Shown here: positions 9,267 to 17,335 of the stretch, piece by piece
Layout: each line of letters begins with the position of its first letter
How positions within the stretch are numbered: position 1 is the first letter of the stretch
Assembly: GCA_017539645.1 (NCBI GenBank)
Contig: JAFYCM010000056.1
Coordinates: 1-45,033 of the forward strand
Length of the DNA stretch: 45,033 bases
Direction: 5' to 3'
DNA from: Bacteroidales bacterium
GTDB taxonomy: Bacteria > Bacteroidota > Bacteroidia > Bacteroidales > Marinilabiliaceae
The notes under the pieces: model-generated
What the model was told of the DNA's origin: nothing
Seen by the model: the letters and a program-made list of their open reading frames with translations, nothing else
Databases searched by the model: none
Program-made: the position numbers and the translations under genes

Positions 9267-12092
9267 ATGAAACAATCGACGAAAATGTTAGCATTACTTG
9301 CAATGCTAATCGCCCCTACGAGTTTGATGGCTCAGATGGATCAGCCGCTGCCATTGGAGCAGACGGTTCGTCATGGCAAACTCGACAACGGATTAACTTA
9401 TTACATACGCCACAGTGAAGAGCCACGTGAGCGTGTAAATTTCTACATCGCACAGAAAGTTGGCTCGGTTCAGGAAGAGGAATCGCAGCGCGGTTTGGCT
9501 CACTTCCTCGAGCACATGTGCTTCAACGGCTCGACTCACTACCCTGGTAACGCACTCATCACCTATTGCGAAAGCATCGGCGTGAAGTTCGGTCGCAACC
9601 TCAATGCTTACACCAGCACCGACGAGACCGTCTACAACATCGACGACGTGCCTGTTACTCCAGGTCACATCGACTCGTGTCTTCTCATCTTGCGCGACTG
9701 GTCGGACGGCTTGTTGCTCCTCCCAGAAGAGATCGACAAAGAGCGTGGTGTGATTCACGAAGAGTGGCGTATGCGTACGAGCGCTGCGATGCGTATGTAC
9801 GAACGCAACCTCGAAACAATCTACCCTGGTTCGCGCTACGGTCGCCGTATGCCTATCGGTCTTATGAGCGTGGTAGACAACTTCGAGCCACAGGTTTTGC
9901 GTGACTATTACGAAAAATGGTATCGCCCCGATTTGCAAGGCGTAATCGTTGTTGGTGATATCGATGTCGACGACGTAGAGAAACGCATCATCAAGACCTT
10001 CTCCGACATTAAGATGCCTGAAAATGCAGCTAAATTCGAATACTACGAAGTGCCTAACAACAATGAAGCTATATATGTATTCGACAACGACAAAGAGATG
10101 ACGAGCACCCAATTGAACATCGTGTTCAAAACTGATGGTCTCACTCGCGAGCAAAAAGCATCACCATTGTACATACTCAACAACTATGTAAACTCCGTGA
10201 TGTGCAACGCTCTCAACGCTCGTTTGGACGAATTGAGCAAGACTCCCGATTGTCCTTATGTAGCTGCTGGTTGCGACTATGGCTATTACATGCTTTCGAG
10301 AACTCGCGACTGCTTCGAGGTAGGCATCATAGCTAAAAAAGGTAAGAGCAAAGAGGCTGTCAAGGTAGTTATGACAGAGATTGAACGTGCACGCCGCTTT
10401 GGTTTCGTTGGCACGGAGCTCTATCGCGCACGCGAGCAATTCATGAGCGCTCAGGAACGCACCTTCGACAACCGCGACAAGATGAAGAACGAATACCACA
10501 CCAACCGTTTGGTTCGCAGATTCTTGGACAACTCTGCAGTTCCTGGCATCGAGCTTGAATATCAACTCTATACGGCTTTCAACAAGCAAATTCCTGACCA
10601 GGTATTCTCTCAGGCTATTCAAGAGTACACCGCAAGCATCGACACCAACTTCGTAGTTATGGGTATGTACCCTATCGACGATGAAATGCCTGCTACCGAC
10701 GAGATTAAGAAGATTGTTGCCGACAGCCGCACAATGGAACTCACCGCATACGTAGACAACGTGAAAGACGAACCTCTTATTGCCAAACTTCCTAAGAAAG
10801 GCGCTATCAAGAAAGAGGCTGCTACCGACTATGGCTACACCATGTGGGAACTCTCTAACGGCGCTCGCGTATTCTACAAGAAGACCGACTTCAGCAACAC
10901 GCAAATCCTCTTCTCTGCTCAGAGCTTTGGTGGTGAGCGTGTTATGGATAGAAAGAAATACACTGTGACCTCGAAAGTGTTCAGCGATGTTATGGGATCT
11001 ACAGGTTTGGGCAACTTCACAATTACCGAGTTGGAGAAGAAACTCGCTGGCAAACAAGTTAGCATTGAACCACAACTCGGCTTCTACACCGACCGTCTCA
11101 AGGGTAGCTCAACTCCAAAAGATTTGCGCACCTTGTTCGAACTTATCTATCTGCAATTCCAAGAGCCAGCCAACGACGTCGATGGCTACAACAGCTGCAT
11201 CAACGAGCTCCGCTTGGCATTGGAGAACAAGGCTAAAAACCCGATGGCTTCGTTCAACGACTCTATCTCGGCAACTATCTACAGCCACGACCCACTCTTC
11301 ATGAGCCTCACGCTCGACGAACTCAACACCGTTAAGTATGAAGACGTTCGCGCACTCTACAAAGAGCGTTTCCAATCGGCAAGCGACTTCGACTTCTTCT
11401 TCACTGGTAATATCGATGTAGATTCGCTCCGTCTCTTCACCGAAGAGTACATTGCATCACTTCCAAAGAACCTCAAAAAACGCGAAGCAGCAAGCAAGAC
11501 GCAAGACATTCCGTTCTTCAAAGGCAAAGTAATGAACCGCTACGAGCGCAAGATGGAAACTCCACAAGCATACCTATTGCAATTGTGGCAGGGCGATAAT
11601 ACATACTCAGTAAAGAGCGAAATTGCGGCTTCGGCAGCTGGTCAGATACTTACAAAACGTTACCTCAAGAGCATCCGCGAAGATGCTGGTTTTGCTTATA
11701 GCGTAAGTTCTTCGGCATCGAGCATACGTAGTTCAACCGACTACTATAACGCACAAATCGTCTGCCCATTCACTCCTGCTAAATGCGACGATGTTCTCGC
11801 GCTTATCGCCGTCGACATCGAAAACATCGCTCGTGATGGCGTTACCGACGAGGAACTCGACGTTGTTCGTAAGTATATGCAGAAGCAATACACCGACAGC
11901 CAGCGCGAGAATAACTATTGGCAAAACCTCATAATCGACAAAGTTCTGTGGAATGCCGAAAGTTATGCTAATTACGAGGCAGAGCTCAACAGCCTCAACT
12001 CCGACGACGTGAAGGCATTCATAGCTAAGATGAAGAATGATGGCAACTGCGCTACCATCATCATCTTGCCTGACGACTTCACCGAGAAATAG
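9267..12092 (+). CDS. Exported M16 (insulinase/pitrilysin) family zinc peptidase
   Basis: 941 aa with a clear signal peptide (about residues 1-22, ending SLMAQ), so periplasmic or surface exposed. The inverted zinc motif HFLEH is at residues 79-83 and the third-ligand region EERGV-type (here KERGVIHEEW) lies about 75 residues further on. The protein has the usual four M16 domains in two halves; only the first half carries the zinc site and the second is the inactive half. Known relatives degrade peptides or process exported proteins. Codon choice is strongly biased (many GGT, CGT and AAC codons), which suggests high expression. It has its own promoter and terminator, so it is monocistronic. 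Confidence 0.94.
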   Translation: MKQSTKMLALLAMLIAPTSLMAQMDQPLPLEQTVRHGKLDNGLTYYIRHSEEPRERVNFYIAQKVGSVQEEESQRGLAHFLEHMCFNGSTHYPGNALITYCESIGVKFGRNLNAYTSTDETVYNIDDVPVTPGHIDSCLLILRDWSDGLLLLPEEIDKERGVIHEEWRMRTSAAMRMYERNLETIYPGSRYGRRMPIGLMSVVDNFEPQVLRDYYEKWYRPDLQGVIVVGDIDVDDVEKRIIKTFSDIKMPENAAKFEYYEVPNNNEAIYVFDNDKEMTSTQLNIVFKTDGLTREQKASPLYILNNYVNSVMCNALNARLDELSKTPDCPYVAAGCDYGYYMLSRTRDCFEVGIIAKKGKSKEAVKVVMTEIERARRFGFVGTELYRAREQFMSAQERTFDNRDKMKNEYHTNRLVRRFLDNSAVPGIELEYQLYTAFNKQIPDQVFSQAIQEYTASIDTNFVVMGMYPIDDEMPATDEIKKIVADSRTMELTAYVDNVKDEPLIAKLPKKGAIKKEAATDYGYTMWELSNGARVFYKKTDFSNTQILFSAQSFGGERVMDRKKYTVTSKVFSDVMGSTGLGNFTITELEKKLAGKQVSIEPQLGFYTDRLKGSSTPKDLRTLFELIYLQFQEPANDVDGYNSCINELRLALENKAKNPMASFNDSISATIYSHDPLFMSLTLDELNTVKYEDVRALYKERFQSASDFDFFFTGNIDVDSLRLFTEEYIASLPKNLKKREAASKTQDIPFFKGKVMNRYERKMETPQAYLLQLWQGDNTYSVKSEIAASAAGQILTKRYLKSIREDAGFAYSVSSSASSIRSSTDYYNAQIVCPFTPAKCDDVLALIAVDIENIARDGVTDEELDVVRKYMQKQYTDSQRENNYWQNLIIDKVLWNAESYANYEAELNSLNSDDVKAFIAKMKNDGNCATIIILPDDFTEK

Positions 12093-12117
12093 TAGCAAGC
12101 ATACTAATACATAATAT

Positions 12118-12163
12118 AGCAGTCCCAGCAGAAGCGCAGTCTTTTGTTGGGATTGCTTGTTTT
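12118..12163 (+). terminator. Rho-independent terminator after the M16 peptidase
   Basis: AGCAGTCCCAGCA (12118-12130) pairs over 13 bp with TGTTGGGATTGCT (12145-12157), with two G-T pairs, and T-rich sequence follows. Confidence 0.75.
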
Positions 12164-12172
12164 CGGGGGTGA

Positions 12173-12304
12173 TTGAGAATTAATCGCACAACATAGTACC
12201 ATTATAAGCGTGAATATATATCGGCTATAGAACAAGGTCATATCGACATGCAACTAAGCACATTTGTACTTATAGCCCGTGCTTTAGGAATAAATTCTCT
12301 TTGA
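12173..12304 (+). pseudogene. Remnant of an XRE-type helix-turn-helix regulator
   Basis: One plus-strand frame reads LRINRTT, a TAG stop at 12194-12196, then YHYKREYISAIEQGH and IDMQLSTFVLIARALGINSL before a TGA at 12302-12304. This closely resembles the middle and end of an HTH_3/XRE DNA-binding domain (consensus around SREYISxIExG and LxTLxxIAxALGV). There is an internal stop and no start codon, so I call it a decayed fragment. It lies between the M16 terminator and an AT-rich minus-strand membrane gene. The match is by eye and could be chance, but 30 consecutive residues fit the pattern. Confidence 0.55.
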
Positions 12305-12351
12305 GTTGCCAATAAAAGATTGTAGTAGTATATCTTGACGATAGCCACCAG

Positions 12352-12747
12352 CTATGTATGGCGGACAAGATAGAAAAGCGATTCTACCAACCAATAAACA
12401 GAGAATATGTAATGCACAATTACTATTAATATGCCAACGACTTTTGGCACATACGTGCTTAGAATGCGAGAATATCCTCTTTTATTCAAATATTTTCGCT
12501 CTAAAAATCGCAATAAATAAAACCAAACGGTTAGACTAACTACTAATATCGTAATTTGATAATTGTAAAAAATACCACAAGTTGTAAGACTTGGACCTAC
12601 TAGGTAATATAATAAAGTGCAAACATTAGCAGAAAAAAGAACATTTGCTGCTAAAATAGTTCTGTATAGATGTTTTATGCTTTTACCCCCTGTAAGATAG
12701 AGGAAAGATCTAATTATAACATCAATAATCTTCATCGCGTTTAGCAT
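12352..12747 (-). CDS. Hypothetical small membrane protein, 131 aa
   Basis: Unrecognised. There are three or four hydrophobic stretches (about residues 25-48, 55-75 and 98-122), separated by basic segments such as RFLERKYLNKRGYSR, as expected for an inner-membrane protein obeying the positive-inside rule. The DNA is AT-rich compared with its neighbours, and the gene stands alone beside a decayed regulator, suggesting accessory DNA. A second possible start is Met5. No function can be inferred. Confidence 0.6.
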   Translation of the reverse strand: MLNAMKIIDVIIRSFLYLTGGKSIKHLYRTILAANVLFSANVCTLLYYLVGPSLTTCGIFYNYQITILVVSLTVWFYLLRFLERKYLNKRGYSRILSTYVPKVVGILIVIVHYIFSVYWLVESLFYLVRHT

Positions 12748-12834
12748 ATTCTTATCTGATAACTAACACCAAAGCTGTAAACATTGGGGCTTAGACTGAG
12801 AAATAAACTTTTTCAGTGACCAATATACATAAAG

Positions 12835-12874
12835 CGACTCGTATTTCGTTACTCGTAATTTGCAACTCGTAACT
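12835..12874. repeat. Interspersed short repeat, family A (copy 1)
   Basis: A run of ACTCGTA-type units (CGACTCGTATTTCGTTACTC, then GTAATTTGCAACTCGTAACT). Similar tracts lie at 24195-24227 and 26641-26669, each just before a start codon. Confidence 0.7.
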
Positions 12875-12888
12875 AAAAAGTAACTTTG
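12859..12888 (+). promoter_or_regulatory. Promoter of recF
   Basis: TTTG (12859-12862), an 18-bp spacer and TAACTTTG (12881-12888) match the Bacteroidetes promoter consensus very well. The -33 TTTG is supplied by the family A repeat. The recF ATG begins only 7 bp after the -7 box, so the mRNA is predicted to be leaderless or nearly so. Confidence 0.65.
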
Positions 12889-12895
12889 CGCACGT

Positions 12896-13996
12896 ATGCT
12901 CAAGAATCTTCACATAATCAACTATCGCAATATTCAGCAGGCCGACCTCGAAATGTGCGGCGGCATCAACTGCTTCGTTGGGGCAAATGGTGCGGGCAAA
13001 ACCAACCTGCTCGATGCCGTTTATTATCTGTCGTTTACTAAGAGTGCCTTTTGTTTGGTTGATAGTCAGAACATACACCACGGCGAACCTTTTTTTGTTC
13101 TTCAGGGTACGTATAATATCGATGGCGATGAGCATACTATATATTGCGGTTGCAAACGCGGAGCCAAAAAACAGTTCAAACTCGACAAAGTTGATTACAA
13201 ACGTCTGGCCGAGCATATTGGTTATCAGCCTCTCGTAATAATATCGCCATCCGACGAAATGCTTATTGCCGAAGGGCCCGATGCTCGATGCAAATATGCC
13301 GATAGTGTGATTTCGCAATGCAACAAACGCTACTTAGATGCGCTCATACAATACAATCAACTGTTGCAACAACGCAATACGTTGCTCAAGCAAATGCAAG
13401 AGCAAGAGAACAATAACTTCGACCTCCTCGACGTGTTCGACACGCAAATGGCTACTCTCGGAAACATAATTACCGAAGCTCGCCGCAACTTTGTGAATTG
13501 GCTGCAACCCATTGTTTGCAAATACTACAACCAAATAGCCGATGCTCAAGAGTATGTAGATATGAACTACATCTCTTGCACCGACCGCTATTCGCTATAT
13601 GAAGGCTTTGTGCAATCGCGTCAGCGCGATGTGATATTAGGCTACACCTCGCGCGGCGTACATAAAGACGACATCGATTTTTTGCTCGATGGGTTTTCTA
13701 TCAAAAATGTCGGGTCGCAAGGTCAGCGAAAATCGTTCGTAATATCGCTCAAACTCGCTCAATATCAATATATATCAGAGCACAACAAGCACTACCCTTT
13801 GCTTCTTCTCGATGACATTTTCGACAAACTCGACGAACATCGCGGCAATAGACTTATTTCGCTTGTGGCCGAAAACAATTTTGAACAAATATTCATCTCC
13901 GACACCAATCGCAATCGACTGATGAACGTGCTTAACAAAGTAGGCAAAGACTTCCGAATATTCAGTGTAAACAATGGCAAAGTAACAACAGAATAA
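12896..13996 (+). CDS. recF: DNA replication/repair protein RecF
   Basis: A 366-aa SMC-like ATPase that works with RecO and RecR to load RecA at single-strand gaps. The Walker A motif GANGAGKT is at residues 29-36. The ABC signature region SQGQRKSFVISLKLAQ and the Walker B motif YPLLLLDDIFDKLDEHR lie near the C-terminus. Length and order are normal. The DUF721 gene follows after 2 bp, a pairing seen in several phyla, so they are co-transcribed. The start is set by the conserved N-terminus LKNLHIINYRNI. Confidence 0.97.
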   Translation: MLKNLHIINYRNIQQADLEMCGGINCFVGANGAGKTNLLDAVYYLSFTKSAFCLVDSQNIHHGEPFFVLQGTYNIDGDEHTIYCGCKRGAKKQFKLDKVDYKRLAEHIGYQPLVIISPSDEMLIAEGPDARCKYADSVISQCNKRYLDALIQYNQLLQQRNTLLKQMQEQENNNFDLLDVFDTQMATLGNIITEARRNFVNWLQPIVCKYYNQIADAQEYVDMNYISCTDRYSLYEGFVQSRQRDVILGYTSRGVHKDDIDFLLDGFSIKNVGSQGQRKSFVISLKLAQYQYISEHNKHYPLLLLDDIFDKLDEHRGNRLISLVAENNFEQIFISDTNRNRLMNVLNKVGKDFRIFSVNNGKVTTE

Positions 13997-13998
13997 TT

Positions 13999-14295
13999 AT
14001 GGAAAACCGACGCGACACTTCTCGACAACTCGCCGACATCCTTCTCGACGTAATGCGCAACGAAAATATCACGCATAATATGCTCAACTCGCAAGCCGCT
14101 TCGCTGTGGGAAATCATCGTCGGACCTACGGCAAATCGCGCTACCAAATCGGTGCATGTGAGCAATGGCGTTATGTACGTAGAACTAACATCGAGCCTGC
14201 TGCGCCAAGAGCTGATGATGATTAGAACCGAAATAATGGAACGCATCAACAAGGCTTGCGGCGAAGGCGTTGTGAAAGAAATAATCTTTAGATAA
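13999..14295 (+). CDS. DUF721 protein (DciA-like)
   Basis: 98 aa, matching the DUF721 family in length and in the conserved pattern LWEIIVGPTANRATK, then LYVEL-type strand (here MYVELTSSLLRQEL). The DciA branch loads the replicative helicase DnaB in bacteria lacking DnaC. The role here is inferred from family and from the 2-bp spacing after recF. It is soluble, with no signal peptide. The PtpA-like gene follows after 19 bp and may be read through. Confidence 0.85.
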   Translation: MENRRDTSRQLADILLDVMRNENITHNMLNSQAASLWEIIVGPTANRATKSVHVSNGVMYVELTSSLLRQELMMIRTEIMERINKACGEGVVKEIIFR

Positions 14296-14314
14296 TTACA
14301 TAATCCTATACTTT

Positions 14315-16225
14315 ATGAAACTCCAAATTTTAGCAACTATCGCGCTTTCTCTAACTATAAACGCGGTAGCTCAGAAAAAACTAACTCTCGAAATGACGGT
14401 GCCTGGCGGCAAAGAGTTCCGCAACTACTATCCTTACGGCGCTTACGGCTCGTTTGTCGATGGTCATAAATTTGTAGCCGACAAACGCCCCGACACCAAT
14501 CCAGACCGCTCGACAAAAGGCTTTGAAGCTATCAATGTTGGCAACGATTTGTATGTAGTTACGCCTACGAACGACACACTCAAGGTGAATGCACAAAGCG
14601 AGAATGGCGTTGTTTATGGTCAGTCGGTTCACCGCAACGAATTTGGCATCAACGGTGGCATATTCTGGTCGAATGCAGGCGACCGTTTGGCTTTCTATCG
14701 CATGGACGAGTCGATGGTCGAGGAGTATCCTATCGTAGATATTACCTCGCGCGAAGCCTCTGTTAAGCCTATCCACTACCCTATGGCTGGCATGACAAGC
14801 CACGAAGTATCTGTAGGTATATATAACACTGAAAACAAAGCCGTTACGTACCTAAAAACAGCTTCGCCCGTCAATCGCTATTTTACCAATGTGGCTTGGA
14901 GTGCCGACGATAAATACATAACCATAGCCGAACTCAACCGCGAGCAGAATCACCTCTGGTTCAACGTATACAACGCTGAAGATGGTTCTTTTGTAAAGAC
15001 GCTTTTTGAGGAGACGAACGCTGAATGGGTCGAGCCATGCACGCCTCCGCTCTTCATCAACGCCAACCAATTTGCTTGGATTAGCGACCGCGATGGTTTC
15101 CGCCATATTTATCTATACGACCTCACAAACGGACAGTGCAAGCAGCTTACAAAGGGCAATTGGTGCGTTTCGGCTCTATATACATACAATGCCAAAGCCA
15201 AAGAGTTCTACTTCCAAGCCAACGCCGAGGGCTACTTGACACGCGACATTTACAAAGTGAACCTAAAGGGCAAAACCGCTCGCCTCACCGAAGGTTTTGG
15301 CGTACATAGCGCTACTTTCAGCCCCGACAAAACCGTTTTCCTCGACAACTGTTCGGCAGCCGATTGCGCTATGAAATCGACCATTCGTAGCACTAAAGAT
15401 GGCAAACTCATCGAGACTATAAAGACTATCGTCAATCCTTACGAAGGCTTCGACATGCCTAAGATTGAGATCGTCAACCTAAAAAGCGCTGATGGACAAT
15501 TCGACCTCACTGGCCGATTGATTTTGCCATCGAACTTCGATGCAAATAAGAAATATCCCGTTGTGGTCTATCTCTATGGCGGTCCGCACTCGCAACTCGT
15601 CGATGCTTCGTGGCTCTACGGTGCTTCTACGTGGAAACTCTCGCTCGCTGAGCAGGGCTACATAGTATTTACGATGGACAATCGCGGCACCGAATTGCGC
15701 GGTAATAAGTATGAACATGCCATTCATCGCCACCTTGGACAGTGCGAGATGGCCGACCAGATGCAAGGCATCAACTACCTAAAATCGCTGCCATACGTCG
15801 ATGCTGAACGCATTGGCATTCACGGATGGAGTTTCGGCGGTTTCATGACCATATCGATGATGCTCAACCACAACGACATCTTCAAAGCTGGTGTGGCTGG
15901 CGGCCCAGTGTGCGACTGGAATCTATACGAGATTATGTATGGCGAACGTTATATGGATATGCCGCAAGAAAACCCCGATGGCTATGCCCAAAACAACATC
16001 AGCCTGCAAACCGACAAACTGCGCGGCCGATTGCTTGTGATACATGGCGACATCGACCCTGTAGTGGTTTGGCAAAACTCGCTCCGCCTGCTACAAAACG
16101 CCGTCAAGAACGATGTGCTTATCGACTATGCCATATATCCGCAGCACGAGCACAACGTCAGAGGCCACGACCGAGTTCACCTCTTCAAGAAGATTTTCCA
16201 GTATTTCGACGATTATTTGAAATAA
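14315..16225 (+). CDS. S9 prolyl tripeptidyl/dipeptidyl peptidase, PtpA-like, with shortened propeller
   Basis: 636 aa with signal peptide (about residues 1-19). The C-terminal alpha/beta-hydrolase has Ser506 in HGWSFGGFM, Asp581 in HGDIDPVVVW and His613 in PQHEHNVRG, so the triad is complete. Motifs VHRNEFGINGGIFWS and IHYPMAGMTSHEVSVGIYN match, as I remember it, prolyl tripeptidyl peptidase PtpA of Porphyromonas gingivalis better than DPP IV. PtpA releases Xaa-Xaa-Pro tripeptides from peptide N-termini. PtpA is about 730 aa; the missing ~95 residues fall between PGGKEF (about residue 30) and the GNDLYV segment, so part of the N-terminal beta-propeller is absent. A terminator follows at 16234. 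Confidence 0.9.
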   Translation: MKLQILATIALSLTINAVAQKKLTLEMTVPGGKEFRNYYPYGAYGSFVDGHKFVADKRPDTNPDRSTKGFEAINVGNDLYVVTPTNDTLKVNAQSENGVVYGQSVHRNEFGINGGIFWSNAGDRLAFYRMDESMVEEYPIVDITSREASVKPIHYPMAGMTSHEVSVGIYNTENKAVTYLKTASPVNRYFTNVAWSADDKYITIAELNREQNHLWFNVYNAEDGSFVKTLFEETNAEWVEPCTPPLFINANQFAWISDRDGFRHIYLYDLTNGQCKQLTKGNWCVSALYTYNAKAKEFYFQANAEGYLTRDIYKVNLKGKTARLTEGFGVHSATFSPDKTVFLDNCSAADCAMKSTIRSTKDGKLIETIKTIVNPYEGFDMPKIEIVNLKSADGQFDLTGRLILPSNFDANKKYPVVVYLYGGPHSQLVDASWLYGASTWKLSLAEQGYIVFTMDNRGTELRGNKYEHAIHRHLGQCEMADQMQGINYLKSLPYVDAERIGIHGWSFGGFMTISMMLNHNDIFKAGVAGGPVCDWNLYEIMYGERYMDMPQENPDGYAQNNISLQTDKLRGRLLVIHGDIDPVVVWQNSLRLLQNAVKNDVLIDYAIYPQHEHNVRGHDRVHLFKKIFQYFDDYLK

Positions 16226-16233
16226 ACATCACC

Positions 16234-16270
16234 AAAGGCGAGGTAAATCATTTACTTCGCCTTTGTTTTT
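16234..16270 (+). terminator. Rho-independent terminator after the S9 peptidase
   Basis: AAAGGCGAGGTAAA (16234-16247) pairs with TTTACTTCGCCTTT (16251-16264) over 14 positions (one G-T pair), with loop TCA and then GTTTTT. Confidence 0.9.
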
Positions 16271-16325
16271 AGGATAAAACGACGTAAGCAAAAGTAGATC
16301 CAATCTATAACAAATCATTTTGCAC

Positions 16326-16889
16326 ATGTGGAAAGACAATACAATGTGGAAATACCGAAACTTAGAATATCTTACTAAAAATCAGTATTTCAAACATTTC
16401 ATCAATAAACATAACGCAAAGTATCGAGTGATAGATAAAAATATCGTAATTATATTCGATGGAATTCTATTGCATTTTTATGGTTTTACCATAGAAAACT
16501 GTTTGTATAACAATATTTTCATCATTTCTCAAAACAAATTGATTGAATATAATGCGACAACCATAATATCAAAAACATGGTTCTCAGAAGAGCAACTAAG
16601 TAATTTTTGGAATTTATTCCGACAAACAACTATATACAATCATACAGATAGCTTAGCGTACGAAAATGATTTATTCTACAATTTGTGGCTCATTGATAAC
16701 TTTTGGTCAAGCGTAAATGTATCAGAAACTGTATATGATTTATGTACAACTAAAAGTTCTACAATTGACAAGGATTATACTTCGAATGTTCCGAGTGAAT
16801 ACTTTCGAATTATGCTATTTTATTTTCCGATAAGGTATGCTGTATATCTCTTGAAAGCATTGTTATATTTTCGTTTCAAGCGAACATAA
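16326..16889 (+). CDS. Hypothetical protein, about 187 aa
   Basis: Unrecognised AT-rich gene. The open frame begins with a TTG at 16320; the ATG at 16326 (MWKDNTMWKYRN) is a better start and Met at 16344 is another option. The sequence is rich in Asn, Ile, Phe and Tyr. It looks soluble apart from a hydrophobic patch near the C-terminus (about residues 160-182, FRIMLFYFPIRYAVYLLKAL) that may be a membrane anchor or amphipathic helix. The stop lies 4 bp before a 41-bp tandem repeat array. Codon use differs from the housekeeping genes. It is probably accessory, and I infer no function. Confidence 0.55.
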   Translation: MWKDNTMWKYRNLEYLTKNQYFKHFINKHNAKYRVIDKNIVIIFDGILLHFYGFTIENCLYNNIFIISQNKLIEYNATTIISKTWFSEEQLSNFWNLFRQTTIYNHTDSLAYENDLFYNLWLIDNFWSSVNVSETVYDLCTTKSSTIDKDYTSNVPSEYFRIMLFYFPIRYAVYLLKALLYFRFKRT

Positions 16890-16892
16890 AAA

Positions 16893-17174
16893 CTGACGCT
16901 CAGCAAGTCCCAAGCAGTCGTAAAAACGCATATCTGACGCTCAGCAAGTCCCAAGCAGTCATAAAAACGCATATCTGACGCTCAGCAAGTCCCAAGCAGT
17001 CGTAAAAATGCATATCTTACGCTCAGCAAGTCCCAATTAATCGTGAAAATGCCTATCTGACGCTCAGCAAGTCCCAAGCAGTCATGAAAATGGGTGTCTG
17101 ACGCTCAGCAAGTCCCAAGCAGTTGTGAAAATGCCTATCTGACGCTCAGAAACCCTCAATCAGTCATAAAAACG
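16893..17174. repeat. Tandem array of seven 41-bp units
   Basis: Units begin at 16893, 16934, 16975, 17016, 17057, 17098 and 17139, with exactly 41 bp between starts. The conserved core is CTGACGCTCAGCAAGTCCCA, then AGCAGTC; the last ~14 bases of each unit drift (GTAAAAACGCATAT, ATGAAAATGGGTGT and similar). The seventh copy is diverged and incomplete. The core start CTGACGCTCAG can form a small CTGA/TCAG hairpin. 41 is not a multiple of three and there is no open frame across the array, so it is non-coding. With the sequence to 17335 it accounts for the 446-bp space between genes. Confidence 0.95.
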
Positions 17175-17208
17175 ATGTTCGAGAGGATTTCAAATCAGCG
17201 TTTCAGTG

Positions 17209-17231
17209 TTGTCGGATTTCAAATCCGACAA
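17209..17231. repeat. Perfect inverted repeat TTGTCGGATTT/AAATCCGACAA
   Basis: Eleven-base arms (17209-17219 and 17221-17231) separated by one base. A related half-site GAGGATTTCAAATCAGCG lies just upstream at about 17183-17200. No T-run follows, so it is not a standard terminator. Confidence 0.8.
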
Positions 17232-17260
17232 ATCGAAGCTAATCGAAGCCGTTGAACCGT

Positions 17261-17287
17261 CAATTTTCAATTGTCAATTTTCAATTT
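17261..17287. repeat. Interspersed short repeat, family B (copy 1, reversed)
   Basis: CAATTTTCAATTGTCAATTTTCAATTT is the reverse complement of the AATTGAAAATTG type of repeat found after stop codons at 24155, 25368 and 26611. Confidence 0.65.
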
Positions 17288-17307
17288 CATTAGCCGCTGA
17301 TATTTCA

Positions 17308-17315
17308 TACATTTG
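17308..17315 (+). promoter_or_regulatory. Candidate -7 box for the small anchored protein
   Basis: TACATTTG matches TAnnTTTG 20 bp before the ATG at 17336; a TTTC at 17285-17288 gives a 19-bp spacer and may serve as a weak -33 element. Confidence 0.45.
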
Positions 17316-17335
17316 CGAAAAAAGCAGTATTCAAT

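Noticed and set aside
9393-11075. Minus-strand open frames of 253 and 304 aa opposite the M16 peptidase
   Set aside because: Antisense shadows of a highly biased coding sequence; no domain or plausible start signals.
16893-17174. Possible CRISPR array
   Set aside because: The repeat core is 27 bp but the intervening 14 bp are near-copies of each other, not unique spacers, and no cas genes are in the window.
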